From positions 1 through 39,585 of the forward strand of contig JACRGX010000095.1 of NCBI GenBank assembly GCA_016212185.1: a stretch of 39,585 nucleotides of DNA, written 5' to 3'. The notes below the pieces were generated by a model. It made no database searches and had not been told where the DNA came from. It saw only the letters and a program-made list of their open reading frames with translations. How positions within the stretch are numbered: position 1 is the first letter of the stretch; each line of letters begins with the position of its first letter. Positions 1-9,315 of this stretch are shown here, in pieces. Position numbers and translations under genes: made by a program. Origin of the DNA: Nitrospirota bacterium (GTDB lineage Bacteria > Nitrospirota > Thermodesulfovibrionia > UBA6902 > DSMQ01).

Positions 1-180
<180 letters not shown>

Positions 181-188
181 TAAAAATT

Positions 189-440
189 GTGCCGTTTACG
201 GTTTATATAATACAGAGTGAGTTTGATGGAACCCTGTACACAGGGCATACTAATAATGTTGTGAACAGGCTACAAAGGCATAATGACGGAAAGGCGCGCT
301 ATACTAAGCCAAAACGCCCATGGAAATTAGTATATACAGAAGAATTTCCAAGCAGGGCTGAAGCGATGCAAAGAGAAACAGAGTTAAAGTCATTTCATAG
401 AAAAGATCTTCTAATGCAAATAATTAATACCACCGGTTAG
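189..440 (+). CDS. GIY-YIG domain protein, UPF0213/YhbQ type
   Basis: This 83-residue protein is a stand-alone GIY-YIG nuclease-fold domain. The two signature strands are VYII (residues 5-8) and LYTGHT (16-21), followed by an NRLQRHN helix with the conserved Arg and His, and a catalytic-type Glu in the RETELKSF segment near residues 62-69. Its length matches the UPF0213 family, whose members have been linked to DNA nicking or repair, mostly without a defined role. The GTG start at 189 fits the usual MPxxVYI N-terminus. No Shine-Dalgarno is visible, and the start is only 8 nt after the tRNA-Asp CCA. The context gives no further clue to function. Confidence 0.85.
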   Translation: MPFTVYIIQSEFDGTLYTGHTNNVVNRLQRHNDGKARYTKPKRPWKLVYTEEFPSRAEAMQRETELKSFHRKDLLMQIINTTG

Positions 441-476
441 GATATTCAGCAGTCTATATGCGGAGGCAAAAAATTT

Positions 477-2342
477 TTATGCCCTGCGTCTTCTTTCCAG
501 CGCCACCATTAGCAGTGTGATTGCAGCGGGCGTGACGCCCGGAATCCTGCCCGCCTGCCCTAAACTGACGGGTCTTATCTCTTCAAGTTTTTCAACAATC
601 TCCCTTGAAAGTCCGGGTATGCCTTTGAATACAAAATCAGGAGGGATTCTTTTCTCTTCAAATTTCTTGGATTTCACGGCGGCATCTGCCTGACGCGCAA
701 TGTAGCCGTCATATTTTACCTGTATTTCAACCTGACCGGCTGCATCTTGAGAAAGCCCGTTATTTGACGGCGAAAGACTTGCGATATCTGCATACCTGAC
801 TTCAGGTCTTCTTAGCAATTGAAGCAGGCTTGCATCTTCTTTTATCGCGGCGCCTCCGCGTTCTGCCAGCACCGGATTAATGACTCCGGGTTTAATCCGC
901 GTGGACTTGAGCCGCTTGATTTCTTTTTCTATTGCAGACTTTTTTTGCAGAAACATTTCATAATTATCTTCGCTGATAAGCCCGAGGCTATAGCCTTTTC
1001 CCATGAGGCGGAGGTCTGCGTTATCCTGCCTTAAGAGCAGTCTGTATTCAGCCCTTGAGGTAAACATCCTGTATGGTTCTTTTGTCCCTTTGGTCACCAA
1101 GTCATCAATCAGTACCCCGATATAAGCCTCGTGCCTGCCGGGTATGAACGGCTCTTTGCCTTTAATCTTCAGCGCTGCATTTATCCCTGCGATAAGCCCC
1201 TGAGCGGCAGCCTCTTCATAGCCTGAAGTCCCGTTAATCTGGCCCGCAAGAAAAAGCCCGCGTACGAGTTTTGTCTCAAGGGTGGGGGCAAGCTGTGTCG
1301 GATACACAAAGTCATATTCAATCGCGTAGCCCGGTTTTTTAATCTCTGCCCTTTCAAGCCCCTTGATGCTTCTTACCAGCTTAAGCTGGACTTCGCGGGG
1401 CAGGCTTGTTGAAATTCCGTTTGCATAATATTCATCCGAGTCAATGCCTTCAGGCTCAAGGAATATCTGATGCCTGAGCTTATCCCTGAATTTTACAATC
1501 TTGTCTTCTATTGACGGGCAGTAGCGGGGACCGATGCCTTTTATTATGCCGCTGTAAAGGGGTGAATGTTTAAGGTTGTCAAGGATGATTTTGTGCGTAG
1601 TGTCATTTGTATAAGTTATGTAGCAGGGCATCTGCGGATTAGTTATCTCCTTTGTAAATAATGACATCGGAGGCGGCGGCACATCACCCTCCTGAATTCC
1701 CATCACGGAAAAATCAATGCTGTCTGCGGCAAGCCTCGGCGGGGTTCCGGTCTTAAGACGCCCTGTTTTAAAGCCGATATTTTTAAGGCTTTGAGGAAGC
1801 TCTATGGAAGGCGGCTCTCCCGCCCTTCCTGCGGGAAAGTTTTCCATGCCGATATGAATCAGCCCGTTTAAAAATGTGCCCGTGGCGACAACCACAGCCT
1901 TGGCCCTGTAAGTACTGCCTGATGTCTTAATTCCGCAGACCTGATTATTGGAGACGAGGATTTCCTCAATGCCTTCTTCTTTTATATCAAGTCCGTTCTG
2001 CGACTCAAGGGATTCACGCATGTGTTTTCTGTAAAGCGCCCTGTCTGCCTGAACCCTCGTGGCCCATACCGCAGGACCTTTGCTTTTATTCAGGACCTTG
2101 AATTGTATGCCTGCCTTGTCCGTGACCTTTGCCATCTCGCCGCCGAGCGCATCTATTTCCTTCACAATGTGGCTTTTGGCAAGCCCGCCGATTGCAGGAT
2201 TGCAGGACATCTGGCCTATGGCTTCAAGGTTTGCGGTAAAGATGCAGGTGCTTAACCCCATACGCGCAGATGCAAGCGCAGCTTCGCATCCCGCATGCCC
2301 GGCTCCTATAATAATAATGTCGTAGTCACAGTTTTTGTTCAT
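477..2342 (-). CDS. mnmG: tRNA uridine-5-carboxymethylaminomethyl enzyme MnmG (GidA)
   Basis: MnmG, with MnmE, installs the aminomethyl-type modification at C5 of wobble uridine 34 in a set of tRNAs, using FAD, NADH, methylene-THF and glycine or ammonium. The N-terminus has the FAD-binding GAGHAGCEAA motif (residues 13-22). The conserved CNPAIGGLAKSH segment follows near residue 46, GTFLNGLIHIG lies near 155, and the GRLKTGTPPRL motif near 194. The C-terminus carries the helical tRNA/MnmE-binding domain. At 621 residues it has the normal full length. The ATG start has no clear Shine-Dalgarno. The upstream reverse-strand genes are separated from it by a strong hairpin, and mnmE is not in this window. 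Confidence 0.97.
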   Translation of the reverse strand: MNKNCDYDIIIIGAGHAGCEAALASARMGLSTCIFTANLEAIGQMSCNPAIGGLAKSHIVKEIDALGGEMAKVTDKAGIQFKVLNKSKGPAVWATRVQADRALYRKHMRESLESQNGLDIKEEGIEEILVSNNQVCGIKTSGSTYRAKAVVVATGTFLNGLIHIGMENFPAGRAGEPPSIELPQSLKNIGFKTGRLKTGTPPRLAADSIDFSVMGIQEGDVPPPPMSLFTKEITNPQMPCYITYTNDTTHKIILDNLKHSPLYSGIIKGIGPRYCPSIEDKIVKFRDKLRHQIFLEPEGIDSDEYYANGISTSLPREVQLKLVRSIKGLERAEIKKPGYAIEYDFVYPTQLAPTLETKLVRGLFLAGQINGTSGYEEAAAQGLIAGINAALKIKGKEPFIPGRHEAYIGVLIDDLVTKGTKEPYRMFTSRAEYRLLLRQDNADLRLMGKGYSLGLISEDNYEMFLQKKSAIEKEIKRLKSTRIKPGVINPVLAERGGAAIKEDASLLQLLRRPEVRYADIASLSPSNNGLSQDAAGQVEIQVKYDGYIARQADAAVKSKKFEEKRIPPDFVFKGIPGLSREIVEKLEEIRPVSLGQAGRIPGVTPAAITLLMVALERRRRA

Positions 2343-2356
2343 GACGATATTATTTT

Positions 2357-2405
2357 ATAAACACGCCCCATAAAACGCCAGAGGCGTATTATGGGGCGTG
2401 TTTAT
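2357..2405 (-). terminator. Strong 23-bp hairpin between the sensor operon and mnmG
   Basis: The left arm 2357-2379 and right arm 2383-2405 are reverse complements at 22 of 23 positions, with a 3-nt loop. The hairpin begins immediately after the stop of the HD-GYP regulator gene and ends 14 bp before mnmG. The end of the stem is T/A-rich (GTGTTTAT), but there is no long T-run after it. It may terminate transcription or process the message between the two units. The sequence may also be a mobile palindrome. Confidence 0.6.
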
Positions 2406-3476
2406 TTATGGATGAAGGCTGAATATCTCATCAAAGGTGCCGGAGAGTTTAATGAATGCATTCAATACGATTGGGTCAAAATGCTCAGGCATTGTTTTTT
2501 CATCGCCTTCGGTGATTATTTTAAAAGTGTTCTCATGGCTGAAGGGCGGTTTGTACGGCCGTTCACTTCTCAGCGCATCGTACTGGTCGCAGATTATAAC
2601 TATTCTGCCCTCAAGAGGTATGGTTTCGCCCTTTAATCCATTCGGGTATCCTGAACCGTCCCATCTTTCATGATGGTTTAAAGAAATTGACGCAGACATC
2701 CGGATATCCGCATATGATGAATTTGCGAGTATTTTTTCGCCGATAACAGTATGGGTTTTCATGATTTCATATTCTTCTGTTGTAAGCGCTGCCGGCTTGA
2801 GGAGTATATAGTCAGGTATTCCGATTTTTCCTATGTCGTGCATCTGGCTTGCAAATGTTATTTTTTCAATAAAATCCATAGGCATATCCAAATTCTCGGC
2901 AATTTTGTTCGCATAAAGACCAATTCTTGAAATGTGAGCGCCTGTTGCAGTATCCCTGAACTCGGCGACTGATGTAAGACGCTGAATCAGCTCCCTGCTG
3001 ACATCCCTGACCATTGTCAGCGCATTTGCTAATTCCTGTGTCCTGTGCCTGACGGTATTTTCAAGCAATTGCCTGTAATTTTTTTCTGAATATACGAGGT
3101 TGCTGAACCTGACCGCTTTTTCAATTGAGTGCAGAAGATACTCCGGATTATACGGTTTCAGTATAAAATCAAATGCGCCGTGTTTTATACCGCTGATTGC
3201 CGTATCCAACTCTGCATATGCGGTCATGAGAATTATAGGTGTGTCCGCATTTATGATGTGAAGACGTCTGAGGAGTTCAATTCCTGAAATGCCGGGCATT
3301 TTAATATCCGTCAGCACGACATCAATTTTGCCTGCCTGAAATTTCTCTATTGCATCTGCGGCGTCGTTGGATGAAACGACTAAATAGGCGTATGCTTTTA
3401 ATAAGGCTGAAGTAGAATCAAGCACAAGGGCATCGTCATCAACAACAAGAACAGTTCCTTTGTTTTTATGCTCCAT
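2406..3476 (-). CDS. Response regulator with HD-GYP phosphodiesterase output
   Basis: An N-terminal receiver domain (about residues 6-120) has the acidic pocket DDD near 13-15, phospho-acceptor D57 in VLTDIKMPG, the Thr of ILMTAYA and the Lys of ILKP. A linker helix leads to an HD-GYP domain (about 155-350) with the HD pair in MHDIGKIG (H213, D214) and the HERWDGSGYP signature at 269-278. Such RpfG-like proteins hydrolyse cyclic di-GMP when phosphorylated. ATG at 3476 is chosen over a TTG two codons earlier because a GAGG lies 9 nt upstream of it. The 5' end overlaps the 3' end of the kinase gene by 11 bp, so the kinase is the likely phosphate source. No DNA-binding domain is present. Confidence 0.92.
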   Translation of the reverse strand: MEHKNKGTVLVVDDDALVLDSTSALLKAYAYLVVSSNDAADAIEKFQAGKIDVVLTDIKMPGISGIELLRRLHIINADTPIILMTAYAELDTAISGIKHGAFDFILKPYNPEYLLHSIEKAVRFSNLVYSEKNYRQLLENTVRHRTQELANALTMVRDVSRELIQRLTSVAEFRDTATGAHISRIGLYANKIAENLDMPMDFIEKITFASQMHDIGKIGIPDYILLKPAALTTEEYEIMKTHTVIGEKILANSSYADIRMSASISLNHHERWDGSGYPNGLKGETIPLEGRIVIICDQYDALRSERPYKPPFSHENTFKIITEGDEKTMPEHFDPIVLNAFIKLSGTFDEIFSLHP

Positions 3477-5964
3477 TGCCAAGCGCCTCTATAATTTTTT
3501 TTAGAAGCATTGTCGGCGAAACGGGTTTTGAGATAAAGTTTATCCCCTGTTCAAGCACCCCGTATTTGCCTATAAAGTCGGCAGGATAGCCGCTTATGAA
3601 CAGCACTTTTATGTCAGGATGTATTTTTCTGATTTTGTCATAAGCCTCGTTACCGCCCATTTTCGGCATTATTACATCAAAAAGAAGAAGGTCAATATCT
3701 TTATTCTCAATAAACTTATTTATTGCATCTGCCCCGTCAACTGCTTCTATGACCTTATATCCGGCATCTTCAAGAATCTGTCTTGTGAGTTTCCTTAACT
3801 CGTCTTCATCCTCTGCAAAGAGGATTGTTCCGGCTGCCCCTGCCAATTCAGGCGGCTTGCTTGGTTGTATTTCTTTAATCGCAGACTTGGTTACCGGCAG
3901 ATATATGTTGAAAGTTGTGCCTTTGCCGGGCTCACTTTGACATGTGATATAGCCTTTATGCTGTTTGATTATACCGTAGACTATGGAAAGACCGAGTCCT
4001 GTGCCCTTTCCAAACTCTTTGGTTGTAAAGAAAGGCTCAAATATCCTCTCTCTTGTATTTTCGTCCATGCCTGTACCTGTATCTGAAACTGAGATAAGCG
4101 CGTATCTGCCTTCTTCGCCGTAACCATGCGCCGTTATAAAATCTCTTGTAAGTTCCACCGCGCCTGTTCTGATGGTTAAAGTTCCTCTTCCGGGCATCGC
4201 ATCACGCGCATTTGTACAGAGGTTCATTATCACCTGCTCCATCTGGACAATGTCCGCAGTTACAATTAAATCTTCCGTTAATTCTATTTTCAGTTCAATA
4301 TCTTCGCCGACAGCCATTGATAAGAGCTTCTCAATGCTTTTGATAATCTCGTTGATTTTAACAGGCTCAGGATTGCTTATCTGCTTTCTGCTGAATGCAA
4401 GAAGGCTCTGTACAAGATTTGTCGCCTTTTCAGAAGAGGAAAGCACCTGGTCAATTAAAATCCTTAAGGGATCATCTGCTCCCACCTTCAGTTTCATTAT
4501 GCTTGCATAACCTATTATGGCGGTAATGATATTATTAAAATCGTGTGCAGTTCCTCCTGCAAGCTGGCCGATTGCCTCCATTTTTTGCGACTGGCGGAGC
4601 TGGTTTTCAAGTTTTCTCCGTTCTGTAATGTCCCTGACAACGTGTATTAACCCGGTTAAATTATTATTGCTGTCAAATCTCGGGATAGCCCGTATCTCAA
4701 TAAACTTGTTCAGGTGAGGTTCAAACATTTCGCTGACGGCCGGCACCCCCGTCACAAGGGTTTGACAACTTGGGCACCCCTCAGGCGGGCATCCTGTGCC
4801 GTGATAATATTCATAGCATTTTGCCTTTGCGGCATCTAAGAAAGGCAATCCGAGGAGTTTTTCAGCCGCCTTATTGGCGCGGATAATATTAAAATCCTTG
4901 TCATGTACTGTAATCATGTCAGTAATGAGATTAAAGGTATCCTCCCAGTCGTGCTGAATCTGGAAAATCTGCTCTTCCATTTTTTTGCGTTTGGAGATGT
5001 CGGCTATGATTCCCATAATGCCGGTTATCCTGCCTTCAACATCATGCACAGGCGCAGTCGTAAGACTGACATCAAAAAGCGTTCCGTCTTTCTTCTGACG
5101 TTTTAGCTCCATGTCTGTAAAAGACTCACCCTTAAGCAATCGTTCCATAAAGGACTTAAACTCTTCACGTTTATCTTCGGGAACAATGGGATTAGGAAGC
5201 CCGAGCACTTCTTCTGCCTTCCAGCCGAACATATGCTCGGCAGCCGGACTCCAGAATTTAATTTTCCCTTCAGGGTCCACCATTAAAATAGCCAGAGGCG
5301 ATGCCTGCATGAGAGACTGAAGTGTGCGGGTGGTTTCCTGCAGGGTTTCATGGGTCTTTCGGCGCTCTGTGATATCGCGGATTATGCTTAAAAATGCCTT
5401 CCTGCCTTCAAAATCTATTATCCCGGAGCTTATCTCCACAGGCATGACGGAGCCGTTTTTTCTTACGTGCGCGGATTCAAATACGGCTTTCCCGTGTTTT
5501 TTGATCGCTTCTATCCGTTCAGGAACACGGGCGGCAAATTCCAGCGAGTCTAACTGCGTTATATGCTTGGACAGCAATTCCTCCTTGGTATAGCCGAGAC
5601 GCTCATAGGCAGTTGAGTTTGCGTTTATGAAATTCCCTTCAGAATCCAGAATAAATATGGCATCGTTAGCTGATTCAAAAAGGTTCCAGAAATTTTTTTC
5701 GCTTCTCAGCAGTCTTTCCTCTGTCTTTTTGCGTTTATTCAGGAGTAATCCGGCATAAACCGCAAAAATAAGAAGAGCGCTAGTCAGCAGGTGATTATAG
5801 AGTTCCTGAGGAGATGCAGAATACAAAGTATCTTTGTAAACAAAGGTATCAAGCAAAATATCTGCAATCCAATAGAGTGCAATAATCCCAATACAAAACC
5901 AGACAGCATTTTTTTTGTTTCTGGTTATGTATTCCAGCGCCTTTAAGATATTTATTTCAGACAT
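3466..5964 (-). CDS. Membrane PAS hybrid histidine kinase with C-terminal receiver
   Basis: This 832-residue sensor has two membrane segments (about residues 20-38 and 58-75), then three PAS domains (about 90-200, 212-328 and 335-450). The third PAS holds a Cys-rich loop with C383, C392, C397 and C400. A HisKA domain has phospho-acceptor H474 in [11 protein letters not shown]. The ATPase domain has an N-box (581-590), DTGTGMD (628-634) and GKGTGLGLS (652-660). A terminal receiver has phospho-acceptor D763. This layout suggests a phosphorelay. The downstream HD-GYP regulator overlaps it by 11 bp, so the pair probably turns an intracellular or redox cue into lower cyclic di-GMP. The signal is not identifiable from sequence. 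Confidence 0.92.
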   Translation of the reverse strand: MSEINILKALEYITRNKKNAVWFCIGIIALYWIADILLDTFVYKDTLYSASPQELYNHLLTSALLIFAVYAGLLLNKRKKTEERLLRSEKNFWNLFESANDAIFILDSEGNFINANSTAYERLGYTKEELLSKHITQLDSLEFAARVPERIEAIKKHGKAVFESAHVRKNGSVMPVEISSGIIDFEGRKAFLSIIRDITERRKTHETLQETTRTLQSLMQASPLAILMVDPEGKIKFWSPAAEHMFGWKAEEVLGLPNPIVPEDKREEFKSFMERLLKGESFTDMELKRQKKDGTLFDVSLTTAPVHDVEGRITGIMGIIADISKRKKMEEQIFQIQHDWEDTFNLITDMITVHDKDFNIIRANKAAEKLLGLPFLDAAKAKCYEYYHGTGCPPEGCPSCQTLVTGVPAVSEMFEPHLNKFIEIRAIPRFDSNNNLTGLIHVVRDITERRKLENQLRQSQKMEAIGQLAGGTAHDFNNIITAIIGYASIMKLKVGADDPLRILIDQVLSSSEKATNLVQSLLAFSRKQISNPEPVKINEIIKSIEKLLSMAVGEDIELKIELTEDLIVTADIVQMEQVIMNLCTNARDAMPGRGTLTIRTGAVELTRDFITAHGYGEEGRYALISVSDTGTGMDENTRERIFEPFFTTKEFGKGTGLGLSIVYGIIKQHKGYITCQSEPGKGTTFNIYLPVTKSAIKEIQPSKPPELAGAAGTILFAEDEDELRKLTRQILEDAGYKVIEAVDGADAINKFIENKDIDLLLFDVIMPKMGGNEAYDKIRKIHPDIKVLFISGYPADFIGKYGVLEQGINFISKPVSPTMLLKKIIEALGNGA

Positions 5965-5971
5965 TAGTTAC

Positions 5972-6000
5972 ATTGTTTAACAAAATGGAATTATTGTCAA
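5972..6000 (-). promoter_or_regulatory. Predicted sigma70 promoter of the kinase operon
   Basis: On the reverse strand TTGACA (5995-6000) and AACAAT (5972-5977) are separated by exactly 17 bp. The -10 box ends 7 nt before the kinase ATG, and no Shine-Dalgarno lies between them. This predicts a leaderless or nearly leaderless message. Confidence 0.5.
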
Positions 6001-6045
6001 TCTGAAATTATGCAAGGAACTTTGTAATATATTGTTTAATGTTAT

Positions 6046-7242
6046 ATGAATAAGCTATTTTCTCAATTTGCATCTCTCTGCATGGTCGGGTTTTTTGCGA
6101 GGTTTTCCTATTCGCTTGCAAGAAGCCCGGTGCTTCCGCTCTTTGCCCTGTATCTCGGCGCAGGACTTGAGGCAATAGGGTTTATCGTAGGTATATCAAC
6201 AGTCACCGGAATCTTGTTTAAACTGCCTGCTGGAGCGCTGTCTGATGTAATCGGGCGAAAAAAGACAATGCTGATAGGCATCCTGGTTTTCGCCTTTGTG
6301 CCGTTTGCCTATCTTTTTGTGAAGGATTACTCCATGCTGGTTGCAGTAAGGTTTATACATGGACTTGCAACCGCAATATACGGGCCTGTGTCCATGGCGG
6401 TTGTCGCGGATACCGCAGGCGCAAAAAAGGGCGAGATGCTGTCGTGGTTTTCCTCTATTACAATCATCGGAAATCTCCTTGGCGCGCCCGCAGGCGGGTT
6501 CATTCTTCACAGCCTCCCCGGCGCAGTCGACCCGTCACTCGCTGATTTTCACAGGGCATATATTGTAAGCGGTTTTGCAGGCCTGATGTCATTAATCCTT
6601 GCCCTGAGATTATTAAAGGGCGAAGAGCCTGTCAGAAAAGGCAAAGGGCTTAAAGAATCTTTTAGCAATTTCATATCAGGTATAAAAGAGGTGATAAGCG
6701 ACAGGAGGATTGTAATCACATCAAACATGGAAGGCATTCAGAATATGACAGTCGGGGCATTGGAGGCTTTTCTTCCAATCTATGCAGTAACGGCTGCACA
6801 GCTTAATGAGTTTCAGGCAGGACTTCTCTGGGGTATACAGGTACTTACAACTATAATTTCCAAGCCTGTTATGGGGAAAATGTCTGACAGATACGGGAGA
6901 AAATCCATAATAACAGCGGGGATGATTTTATGTGCGGTGTCTTTTGGAGTGATACCGCTTTTAAAAGGTTTTTATCCGCTTATGATTGCGGCGGTATTCT
7001 TCGGCTTTGGCGAGGCGTTTGTGACCTCATCCTCTGCCGCGCTTGTTGCCGACATATGCAAGGAAAAACATTTCGGGGTTGCAATGGGAACATTTGGTAC
7101 AATATTTGACATCGGTCATGCCGCAGGTCCCATACTTGCGGGGTTTTTAATTGCAAGTCTTAATTATCTTTATGCCTTCTGGATTATGAGCGGGATACTG
7201 ATTTTTTCTCTTCCTGTTTTTATATTCGGCGTTAAGGAATAA
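6046..7242 (+). CDS. Major facilitator superfamily transporter
   Basis: This 398-residue protein has about 12 hydrophobic segments in two six-helix halves. Each half carries the MFS motif A loop: GALSDVIGRKK (about residues 63-73) and GKMSDRYGRKS (about 279-289). The central loop (about 190-225) is basic and hydrophilic. It resembles drug-efflux or YajR-like carriers, but the substrate cannot be assigned. The start ATG sits 5 nt after a TTTAAT sequence and lacks a Shine-Dalgarno. It is divergent from the sensor kinase and convergent with the next gene, with 13 bp between the stops and no terminator hairpin visible. Confidence 0.88.
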   Translation: MNKLFSQFASLCMVGFFARFSYSLARSPVLPLFALYLGAGLEAIGFIVGISTVTGILFKLPAGALSDVIGRKKTMLIGILVFAFVPFAYLFVKDYSMLVAVRFIHGLATAIYGPVSMAVVADTAGAKKGEMLSWFSSITIIGNLLGAPAGGFILHSLPGAVDPSLADFHRAYIVSGFAGLMSLILALRLLKGEEPVRKGKGLKESFSNFISGIKEVISDRRIVITSNMEGIQNMTVGALEAFLPIYAVTAAQLNEFQAGLLWGIQVLTTIISKPVMGKMSDRYGRKSIITAGMILCAVSFGVIPLLKGFYPLMIAAVFFGFGEAFVTSSSAALVADICKEKHFGVAMGTFGTIFDIGHAAGPILAGFLIASLNYLYAFWIMSGILIFSLPVFIFGVKE

Positions 7243-7255
7243 TTGCATTCAGCTT

Positions 7256-8170
7256 TTAACTCTTAACTTCCTTTGGTTTTCCCACCCGCAGGTATTCTAT
7301 TCCGCCGATCAGGCTTATTAAACACATGATTGCAAATAAAAGGAGTGAAAGGCTTAGCGCATCTTCCTTCGCAACCCCGATGCTTCCAAAGAGTATGATA
7401 AAGCCGGCCTCCCTCACGCCTGAGCCTCCAAAGACAGAGATCGGGATGGCTGCCGCAACATTTATAATAGGCACGAAAATGAAAAAATAAATAATCGGCA
7501 GGTTAAGATTAATTGAAAAAGAGAGTATATAAACGCTGGTGATTCCGATTATCTGAATGATAAATCCGTAAAGCAGTCCCATGTAAATTATCTTTTTCTC
7601 TTTCTTGTATTCCATGAGGGGGGTGTAAAATGTGTTCAGCGCCTTTATCTTTCCCCAGTTTATGGTCCACAGGGCAATGCTTCCCAATAAAAATGCGGCG
7701 GCAAATGACGGGATGGCCCACCAAACCATTCCTGCAGCCTTCATATAGGAATACCCTAAAATATATGCAAAAAAACCTATGCATATCATGGCGGTAAGAC
7801 CCATGTATCTGTCCATGAAAACCGATGCGAGTGATGTGCCCCCCGTCCCTTTGCCTGTATGCTTGTAAAGATAAAACGCCTTCAGGGCGTCTCCGCTGAC
7901 AATTCCCGGCAGGAGCGTGTTAAAAAAAGAGCCGATAAAATAAAGTGAGACCAGCTTTGAATATTTAAGCCCTCCAGGCAGAAATAGCGCCCACCTTTTT
8001 GTTGAGACAAGGAGGAGAGAAGCATAGACAAGGAAACTTAATATAAAAAAACGCAGGTCAGTGTGCTTTAAAATATTGCCGACTGATTTTATATCCACCT
8101 GCTTAAAGAATATATAAAGAAGGGCGCCGCTTATGAGGATTTTTACAATTATACTAAGAGCTTTTTTCAA
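7256..8170 (-). CDS. Lysylphosphatidylglycerol synthase TM-like / UPF0104 membrane protein
   Basis: This 304-residue integral membrane protein has about eight hydrophobic segments. It belongs to the flippase-like family of MprF N-terminal domains (PF03706), recognised by the KRWALFLPG region (about 57-65), the NTLLPGIVSGD motif (about 84-94) and FGGSGVREAGF (about 248-258). It lacks the cytosolic aminoacyl-transferase domain of true MprF. Such proteins commonly accompany glycosyltransferases and are thought to move or handle lipid-linked sugars. The TTG start overlaps the upstream glycosyltransferase by 17 bp and has a GAGGTGGAGA Shine-Dalgarno, so the two are translationally coupled. Confidence 0.85.
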   Translation of the reverse strand: MKKALSIIVKILISGALLYIFFKQVDIKSVGNILKHTDLRFFILSFLVYASLLLVSTKRWALFLPGGLKYSKLVSLYFIGSFFNTLLPGIVSGDALKAFYLYKHTGKGTGGTSLASVFMDRYMGLTAMICIGFFAYILGYSYMKAAGMVWWAIPSFAAAFLLGSIALWTINWGKIKALNTFYTPLMEYKKEKKIIYMGLLYGFIIQIIGITSVYILSFSINLNLPIIYFFIFVPIINVAAAIPISVFGGSGVREAGFIILFGSIGVAKEDALSLSLLLFAIMCLISLIGGIEYLRVGKPKEVKS

Positions 8171-9098
8171 TCTCCACCTCTTTCAAAACATATATCGGCT
8201 TGCGCTGGCTTTCATGATAAACCCTTACCATCATTTCACCCAGAAGCCCCATGCCTATAAGCTGAATCCCGACAATTATCAGCAGCACTCCTAAAAGAAG
8301 CAGGGGCCTTCCGCCTATTGCCTGCCCGGAGAGTTTCAGGATTGTCAGGTAAAGCGAGATGCCCATACCTGCGAGACCGCACAGAAGCCCTATGGGGCCA
8401 AACGCCTGAATCGGCTTTGTTGAGAAACTCTGAAGGAATTTCACTGTAATTAAATCCAGAATGACCTTCGGCGTTCTTGAAATCCCGTATTTTGATTTCC
8501 CTCGCTGCCTGCTGTGATGCGTTGTTTCAGCCTCTGCAATTTTCACCCCGTACCAGCTTGCAACCGCTGGGATAAATCTGTGCATTTCTCCATACAGATT
8601 TATATTTTTTACGACATCTGCCCTATACGCCTTAAGACTGCATCCGTAATCATGAAGTTTAACGCCTGTAACCATGCTTATAAGATAGTTGGCAATCATT
8701 GAGGGAAGCCTTCTTGTAAGGAACGGGTCTTTTCTCCTGCGCCGCCATCCGCTTACAATATCATATTCGCCTATCATTGAAAGGAGTTTCGGGATGTCCG
8801 CAGGATCATTCTGCATATCGCCGTCAATTGTGACAATTACATCGCCCTTTGCATGGTCAAAGCCTGCGGCAAAGGCGGCTGTCTGGCCGAAGTTGCGCCT
8901 GAAATACAGAGGTCTTACATTGACGTCGGTTTGCGCAATCTGCTTAAGCATTTGCGGGGTTTTGTCAGCGCTTCCGTCGTCAACAAAGAGTATTTCATAG
9001 GCCCTGCCTGATTTATCCATGGCGGATTTCAGGGCGTTATAAAGGGGCGCTATATTTTCCTCTTCGTTATAAAGCGGCACGACTATTGAGACAAACAA
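8154..9098 (-). CDS. Family 2 glycosyltransferase, polyprenyl-phosphate sugar synthase type
   Basis: The catalytic GT-A domain (about residues 1-230) has VVPLYNEEENI at the N-terminus, the VDDGSADKT motif near residue 40 and the metal-binding TIDGDMQND near 90. Two C-terminal membrane helices (about 238-260 and 270-295) follow. This is the layout of ArnC, GtrB and dolichol-phosphate mannose synthase-like enzymes, which load a sugar onto a polyprenyl phosphate at the inner membrane. The start is TTG at the reverse end, with GGAGGG five nt upstream. The next gene overlaps by 17 bp, so the pair probably acts in envelope glycolipid or polysaccharide assembly. The sugar is unknown. Confidence 0.9.
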   Translation of the reverse strand: MFVSIVVPLYNEEENIAPLYNALKSAMDKSGRAYEILFVDDGSADKTPQMLKQIAQTDVNVRPLYFRRNFGQTAAFAAGFDHAKGDVIVTIDGDMQNDPADIPKLLSMIGEYDIVSGWRRRRKDPFLTRRLPSMIANYLISMVTGVKLHDYGCSLKAYRADVVKNINLYGEMHRFIPAVASWYGVKIAEAETTHHSRQRGKSKYGISRTPKVILDLITVKFLQSFSTKPIQAFGPIGLLCGLAGMGISLYLTILKLSGQAIGGRPLLLLGVLLIIVGIQLIGMGLLGEMMVRVYHESQRKPIYVLKEVEIEKSS

Positions 9099-9261
9099 AA
9101 TTCCCTCCGATAGTTTTTAAAAATATGACTTAGATAATAATAACAAGTCTTTGCTGATACTACAAGGGGAGGGCGTAATATTTGTAGAATTTCTCAGGGA
9201 ATATTGGTAAACTTATTCAAATCAGGGCTCAAACAGGTGAGGATTCAGGTGAGATTTTTTC

Positions 9262-9293
9262 TTGAACCCTTGACCCCTTGAATCCTTGAACCC
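9262..9293. repeat. Four-unit octamer array (TTGAACCC)
   Basis: Four contiguous 8-bp units at 9262, 9270, 9278 and 9286 read TTGAACCC, TTGACCCC, TTGAATCC and TTGAACCC. The array lies in the 217-bp gap between the divergent glycosyltransferase and proA, 22 bp before the proA ATG. The rest of the gap shows a second small repeat (CAGGTGAGGATT-like, 9234-9252) and otherwise nothing I can assign. Confidence 0.8.
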
Positions 9294-9315
9294 ATAATGA
9301 ACAGGAGGCTTTTTT

